A DNA stretch of 64,000 nt from SIG299 sp051880375 (GTDB taxonomy: Bacteria; Bacillota; Clostridia; Lachnospirales; Lachnospiraceae). How positions within the stretch are numbered: position 1 is the stretch's first letter; every line of letters starts with the position of its first letter. The position numbers and the translations under genes were made by a program. Of this stretch, positions 59,936 through 64,000 are shown piece by piece. Location: positions 1-64,000 of the forward strand of contig JBJENV010000026.1 of NCBI GenBank assembly GCA_051880375.1. Reading direction: 5' to 3'. Under the pieces are notes generated by a model. It searched no databases and was not told the DNA's origin. It saw only the letters and a program-made list of their open reading frames with translations.

Positions 59936-59967
59936 ATGCCCTTTTTTAGGGAGAACGGAGGCTTAAG

Positions 59968-61362
59968 ATGAGAAAAGAAGTTTTAAAAGAACCAAGGTTT
60001 GTGGAAGAAATTGTTGCTATTATCAGAAGCGGATTATCAGATGAAGCACTAATCGAACGATTACAGGACTACCATGAAAATGATATAGCACAAAGTTTAG
60101 AGCTATTAACTAAGCAGGAACGAATCAATCTATATAACATTCTCGGCGCAGAATGGATGTCTGAAATATTTTCTTTTATTGATGAACCGGAAGAGTATAT
60201 TGCAGAAATCGGAATAGATAAACTCGCAGCAGTCATCAATGAAATGGATTCTGACGATGCAGTAGATTTATTGGAAGATCTTGATGAGAGTGTAAAAGAT
60301 AAACTGCGTCCTATTCTGGATGAGGATGTAAAAGCAGATATCAGACTTATTAATTCATATGAGGATGATGAAATCGGCAGTCTCATTACAACAAATTATA
60401 TTTGCATAAAAAAGACATTGAACATTCGTCAGGCAACGCATGAATTAATTAAGCAGGCCGGAGATAATGATAATATTTCTACCATCTATGTGGTTGATGA
60501 GCAGAATAAATTCAGTGGGGCAATCGACCTTAAGGATTTGATTATTGCCAGAGAAAATGATGAGCTGGATTCGCTGATAAGTTATTCCTATCCATATTTA
60601 CTCGACCACGAAAAGATATCGGACAGTATTGAAAGAATGAAAGATTATGCAGAAGATTCGCTTCCGGTGTTAAATGCAGAAAAAGAAATCATCGGAATCC
60701 TGACGGCACAAGACATTATTGAGACTGTCGATGATGAAATGGGTGAGGACTATGCAAAGCTTGCCGGCTTGATATCCGAGGAAGATTTGCGGGAAACAAC
60801 CGGAGAAAGCATGAAAAAGAGACTGCCATGGCTTATTGTTCTGCTGTTCCTTGGCATGGGAGTTTCAACGGTAGTTGGAGCTTTTGAAGGGGTTGTAGCA
60901 GTTTTGCCTATTGTAATCTGCTTTCAATCGTTAATTTTGGATATGGCAGGAAACGTGGGAACACAGTCATTGGCTGTTACGATTCGTGTACTTATGGACG
61001 AGGAGCTAAGCGCCAAAGATAAAATGACATTAGTTTTTAAAGAAATGAAGGTTGGATTCAGTAACGGATTACTGCTGGGAATTCTGGCTTTGATTTTCTT
61101 AGGATTCTATATTGATTTCTTTAAAGGATACTCCATGGGGACTGCTTTCTTAATTTCAGGTTGTGTGGGAGCATCCTTATTACTGGCAATGATTATATCA
61201 AGTTTAGTCGGAACTTTAGTGCCGTTGTTTTTTCATAAAATAAAGGTTGATCCGGCGGTAGCCTCCGGACCGCTGATTACAACAGTAAATGACATGGTTG
61301 CTGTCATTACTTATTACGGGCTGGCATGGATACTGTTAATTCGCGTAATGCATATTGTTTAA
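59968..61362 (+). CDS. mgtE: MgtE-type magnesium transporter
   Basis: This 464-residue Mg2+ channel/transporter of the inner membrane has a superhelical acidic N-domain (about 25-130; NEMDSDDAVDLLEDLD), a CBS-domain pair (about 138-255) sensing cytoplasmic Mg2+ and five C-terminal helices (about 285-464) with MAGNVGTQSLAV and TVNDMVAVITYYG, the conserved pore-lining segments. The start follows ACGGAGGCTTAAG. A 240-nt leader with a small ORF and alternative hairpins precedes it, suggesting attenuation by Mg2+ or translation status, in addition to gating of the protein itself. Confidence 0.95.
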   Translation: MRKEVLKEPRFVEEIVAIIRSGLSDEALIERLQDYHENDIAQSLELLTKQERINLYNILGAEWMSEIFSFIDEPEEYIAEIGIDKLAAVINEMDSDDAVDLLEDLDESVKDKLRPILDEDVKADIRLINSYEDDEIGSLITTNYICIKKTLNIRQATHELIKQAGDNDNISTIYVVDEQNKFSGAIDLKDLIIARENDELDSLISYSYPYLLDHEKISDSIERMKDYAEDSLPVLNAEKEIIGILTAQDIIETVDDEMGEDYAKLAGLISEEDLRETTGESMKKRLPWLIVLLFLGMGVSTVVGAFEGVVAVLPIVICFQSLILDMAGNVGTQSLAVTIRVLMDEELSAKDKMTLVFKEMKVGFSNGLLLGILALIFLGFYIDFFKGYSMGTAFLISGCVGASLLLAMIISSLVGTLVPLFFHKIKVDPAVASGPLITTVNDMVAVITYYGLAWILLIRVMHIV

Positions 61363-61387
61363 CGTATTAGTTATCCTGAAAAATCAT

Positions 61388-61413
61388 AGAAAAGGCGGGG
61401 AAGCCTCCCCGCC
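61388..61413 (-). terminator. Terminator of the XRE-membrane gene
   Basis: ggcgggg (61394-61400) and ccccgcc (61407-61413); on the minus strand it is followed by TTTTCTATGATTTTT. It lies in the gap between the converging mgtE and the XRE gene. Confidence 0.7.
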
Positions 61414-61483
61414 AAACACCAAAAAACACTACATCAAAGCCATTATCAGACGGAAGTACGTCATCCGGCAGTTTACATTTCTG

Positions 61484-61990
61484 TTACTTCCCGGAGCCGT
61501 CATAAGCATTTCGTTCTATATAGGCCATCATGGTATTGTTTCTCCAGCCGTGAGCCAGAATCAACAGCAAAACTGACGCATAGCTAAGCCATGGCTTACA
61601 AAGCACGACACCGGCAATCAGTAATGCAAGGATAGCGATTCCCCAAAGGAATAGAACAGCAAGGTGCTCCTTCAGCCATTTCTTTTTGTAGAATGTTATC
61701 TTGTCCTTGAGCGTAAAGCTGCTTGCCTTGATGGTCTGTGCAAGATTTTCTTCGGCTGCTTCTTTATATTCCTCTGCCGATAAGCGTTTTCCGCTCAGTA
61801 TTTCGTTGATACTTACCGAAAATAATTCACTCATAGTAAGCAGAGCATCTGCCGGTGGAAGATAGGTGCCGGTTTCCCATCTGGAAATTGTTTTGTTTGT
61901 TACGCCTACCTTTTCGCCAAGCTGTTCCTGTGTCAGTCCCTGTTCTTTTCTAAGCTCTGAAAGAAATGTTCCTATGGCTACTAAATTCAT
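61484..61990 (-). CDS. XRE-family regulator with C-terminal membrane helices
   Basis: This 168-residue protein has an N-terminal helix-turn-helix (about 6-62: LTQEQLGEKVGVTNKTISRWE), a charged linker (about 70-105) and two hydrophobic helices (about 107-127 and 130-148). It is built like the two HTH-membrane proteins at 49682 and 50287. The start ATG at 61990 follows GGAGGTGACAGACAA; the longer open frame upstream has no ribosome-binding site. It lies downstream of the GyrI-like gene in the same direction, 67 bp away. Confidence 0.8.
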   Translation of the reverse strand: MNLVAIGTFLSELRKEQGLTQEQLGEKVGVTNKTISRWETGTYLPPADALLTMSELFSVSINEILSGKRLSAEEYKEAAEENLAQTIKASSFTLKDKITFYKKKWLKEHLAVLFLWGIAILALLIAGVVLCKPWLSYASVLLLILAHGWRNNTMMAYIERNAYDGSGK

Positions 61991-62057
61991 TTGTCTGTCA
62001 CCTCCGGAAAAAAGCATACCAAGCGGGCATGAGTTTGTCTTTACCACAAACAGCGAA

Positions 62058-62537
62058 TCATTGGACATTCTCCACAGGGAAGAATAAAAAGTTCTTACCT
62101 GTGACCGGTTCTGTAAAATCACATACGGCACCGCACAGCTTTTTGTTTCTGGCAGGAAGCTGATGCTCCAGTCCATCACGGAATACGTCCATGTAATGTT
62201 CAGGAGTCACTTCCATAACCAGATAGCTTCTGGCAGGCATTATCCATTTTTTCCAGCCTTCCGGTGCTTCTGCGTCTTTGTACGTTTCAATTCCGGCTAA
62301 ATAGTATCCTCTGGAGTAATTCATGGTCCATGGAAGGAAGGACATGGTTTCGTCGCTCATCGCTCCCCAGAATCCAACATAAGAGCCATCCTTTTCTTTC
62401 ATGCCAAGCTCCTGTACTTCACTGAAGTTTTCATTTGCCTGCTGCCACAATTCCTGCACAATATTCGATTCTTCTGTGCAAAAGCCTTCTTTCCCGATAA
62501 TGGCAATCTCAGGTAAATTTACAATTCGGATATTCAT
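62058..62537 (-). CDS. Stand-alone GyrI-like / effector-binding domain protein
   Basis: This 159-residue protein has only the GyrI-like (AraC effector-binding) domain: RIVNLPEIAIIGKEGFC at the start, WGAMSDETMSFLPW in the middle and ARSYLVMEVTPEHY in the second repeat. It has no DNA-binding part. Stand-alone members bind small cationic molecules and may act as drug-binding or hydrolase-like proteins. The ribosome-binding site AAAGGAGAGTACAA is good. It could pair functionally with the HTH-membrane gene downstream. Confidence 0.82.
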   Translation of the reverse strand: MNIRIVNLPEIAIIGKEGFCTEESNIVQELWQQANENFSEVQELGMKEKDGSYVGFWGAMSDETMSFLPWTMNYSRGYYLAGIETYKDAEAPEGWKKWIMPARSYLVMEVTPEHYMDVFRDGLEHQLPARNKKLCGAVCDFTEPVTGKNFLFFPVENVQ

Positions 62538-62579
62538 TTGTACTCTCCTTTACAATTATTTTAACGGCAACATTGGAAT

Positions 62580-63770
62580 CTATTCCATCAACCAATCAGT
62601 AACATCAATAATACTAATTCCATCAATGTCATATTTCGGATATCCTGTTCTTGTAATAATCATTTTTGGATAAGCATCTCTGATCTTTTGCAATGGCGCT
62701 AATTCTCGCTCTCTTGTTTTTTCGTCCTCTATACTGTTAGCAACTTGAATGTATATCTTTTCATTCTCTTTTATTGCCACAAAATCAATTTCTTTTTTGT
62801 AGAGAATCCCGACATATAATTCATATCCACGGCGTAATAATTCCAGAGCGACAATGTTTTCCAATGTTCTTCCATAGTCCGGATTTTTAGTACCTAACTT
62901 AGCATACTTAAAGGAATGATCGCATAGATAATATTTTTCTGTACTTGCCAAGTATTTTTTTCCTTGGATATCATATCTGCGAACTTTATAAAATGCGAAT
63001 GCACTACATAAATAATTAATGTACTTATCAACTGTTTTATGATCGGCAGTATCACCTTTCCCGTTTATTACTTCTGTTAATTTACGTGGTGATGTAAGAT
63101 TGGAAATGTTATCAACTAAATAATCCGTTACCTTAGAAAGCACAATTCCATTTCTAATTTTATATTTTTGCTTAATATCTCTTAAAATAAGTGTGTCAAA
63201 AACATCTCTGATATATTTATGTTTATCTTTGTCTGTTTTATAAACATAGGAGCCTGGCATTCCGCCTTCTGTCAGATACTTAATATATGCTTCCTGCATA
63301 TTGTCAAAACCATAATATGATACAAATTCTTTAAAAGAAAACGGATATACCTCTATTTCAAAAGTACGGCCTGTAAACAAAGTAGCCAAATCACTGCTAA
63401 GTAAAAAAGCATTAGATCCGGTAATGTATATATCATATTTTTCAGATGCATGAAGACTATTAATTGCTTTTTCAAATCCATCACACATTTGGACTTCATC
63501 AATAAACAGATAATTATTCTTACTCTTTCTATATTTTCCTTTAATATATTCCAATAATGCATGATATTCAAGTAATCCTTCGTACTCAGCATCATTGAAA
63601 TTGATATGAATAATATTTGCATCTGTATCATTTTGCGCTATTTTGTCAATGTATGCCTCAAGCAATTTTGACTTTCCACAACGACGAATACCTGTTATTA
63701 CTTTGATATCTGGTGTTCCTTGTACATTGTCTAATTGTTTCAAATAATCATGTCTTTCTATTAGTTTCAT
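62580..63770 (-). CDS. AAA-family ATPase with DUF4143 domain
   Basis: This 396-residue P-loop ATPase has Walker A GIRRCGKSKLL (about 27-37), Walker B YLFIDEVQ (about 86-93), sensor-1 TGSNAFLLS (about 117-125) and a C-terminal DUF4143 nuclease-like domain (about 200-390; KKEIDFVAI). Members are common in gut Firmicutes and Bacteroidetes, often strain-variable; function is not established. It is strongly AT-rich compared with most of the window, suggesting horizontal acquisition. Start ATG with GTGAGGTGACAC upstream; the promoter overlaps a palindrome at 63808. Confidence 0.88.
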   Translation of the reverse strand: MKLIERHDYLKQLDNVQGTPDIKVITGIRRCGKSKLLEAYIDKIAQNDTDANIIHINFNDAEYEGLLEYHALLEYIKGKYRKSKNNYLFIDEVQMCDGFEKAINSLHASEKYDIYITGSNAFLLSSDLATLFTGRTFEIEVYPFSFKEFVSYYGFDNMQEAYIKYLTEGGMPGSYVYKTDKDKHKYIRDVFDTLILRDIKQKYKIRNGIVLSKVTDYLVDNISNLTSPRKLTEVINGKGDTADHKTVDKYINYLCSAFAFYKVRRYDIQGKKYLASTEKYYLCDHSFKYAKLGTKNPDYGRTLENIVALELLRRGYELYVGILYKKEIDFVAIKENEKIYIQVANSIEDEKTRERELAPLQKIRDAYPKMIITRTGYPKYDIDGISIIDVTDWLME

Positions 63771-63793
63771 TATGGTTGTGTCACCTCACAATC

Positions 63794-63845
63794 AACATAA
63801 CATAGTTATTCCCCAAAATCAATGTTTAAATCAATTTTGGGGAAT
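63794..63845 (-). promoter_or_regulatory. Promoter and palindrome of the AAA/DUF4143 gene
   Basis: The palindrome arms attccccaaaat (63808-63819) and attttggggaat (63834-63845) flank 14 bp. On the minus strand a promoter TTGATT (63817-63822), 17 bp, TATGTT (63794-63799) overlaps the proximal arm, so it may be an operator rather than a terminator. Confidence 0.55.
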
Positions 63846-63923
63846 ACAGATGCCTGGATAAGAGAAAAATAAATTTACATCCCTGCACTTGCCCTTAACT
63901 GTATCTGACGATAATAAAAAATG

Positions 63924-64000
63924 TTAACGTTTTTCATATTTATGCGGCGAATACACTTCAATCTGACGGATATAATCCTCATTAAACACAAATGTTTCAC
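63924..64000 (-). CDS. C-terminal end of an unidentified protein, cut by the window edge
   Basis: A minus-strand frame enters at the window edge and ends at TAA (63924-63926): 24 residues, ETFVFNEDYIRQIEVYSPHK then YEKR. The next frame continues with VNIFYYRQ, reminiscent of the tail of large serine recombinases (RIEV...Y...IYYR), which would imply a frameshift. Too little is visible to be sure. Confidence 0.3.
   Translation of the reverse strand, partial: ETFVFNEDYIRQIEVYSPHKYEKR

Noticed and set aside
59759..59967. M-box Mg2+ riboswitch before mgtE
   Set aside because: The conserved M-box core sequences were not found; the leader ORF and alternative stems explain the region better.

Overview
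The window looks like the chromosome of an anaerobic, fermentative, plant-fibre-degrading Clostridia bacterium, most likely Lachnospiraceae. The support is an electron-bifurcating [FeFe]-hydrogenase operon with a Rex-type operator, a reverse rubrerythrin beside a PerR-type repressor, pectin-degrading enzymes (a PL9 lyase and a giant pectin methylesterase/acetylesterase), a DUF3794 (SPOCS)/LysM protein of spore formers, and strong GGAGG ribosome-binding sites throughout. No tRNA, rRNA, CRISPR array or complete mobile element was seen. Genus and species cannot be told from the sequence alone. The right third (about 47-64 kb) is visibly more AT-rich and accessory in content than the left.

Layout. 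1-6 kb: end of clpB, tldD-tldE, a secreted 5'-nucleotidase with a LysM wall anchor. 6-16 kb: one sugar-use operon with a GH94 phosphorylase resembling N,N'-diacetylchitobiose phosphorylase, a translationally coupled phosphohexomutase, a YesM-type histidine kinase, an ABC sugar importer and the matching AraC-type response regulator. 16-24.4 kb: a DEAD-box helicase, a MerR regulator, a MerR-type 19-bp-spacer promoter and a 1867-residue pectinolytic exoenzyme. 24.5-31.8 kb: membrane protein, SGNH hydrolase, membrane-inserted M28 peptidase, PucR regulator, then an amidinohydrolase / HisC-like aminotransferase / 2-hydroxyacid dehydrogenase cluster. 31.8-32.1 kb: a compact module with the architecture of a par/Fst-type type I toxin-antitoxin locus. 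32.2-34.8 kb: reverse rubrerythrin, PerR, HD-GYP protein. 34.9-43.5 kb: hnd hydrogenase operon (minus) facing away from a five-gene sensory-hydrogenase module (plus). 43.5-47.3 kb: PrcB-like lipoprotein, SPOCS/LysM protein, an unknown protein, ispE.

47.3-51.1 kb holds birA, a DUF1284 protein, bioY and two HTH regulators. It is bracketed by two near-identical 43-bp copies of the ispE promoter, which suggests an inserted or duplicated biotin cassette. 51-57 kb: patatin, PL9 lyase with a PT-rich repeat linker, a ribbon-helix-helix repressor with a perfect 30-bp operator, and two broken genes (a DUF402 remnant and a frameshifted MGMT-like gene). 57-64 kb: a MerR-controlled MATE pump, an mgtE Mg2+ transporter preceded by a short leader ORF and mutually exclusive RNA hairpins, an HTH membrane regulator, a GyrI-like protein, an AAA/DUF4143 ATPase and the edge of another gene.

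The most interesting unannotated structures are the type I toxin-antitoxin locus (31.8-32.1 kb), the mgtE leader attenuator (59.7-59.95 kb), the tandem hairpins plus Rex box before the hydrogenase operon (39.95-40.03 kb), and the duplicated promoter around the biotin cassette.
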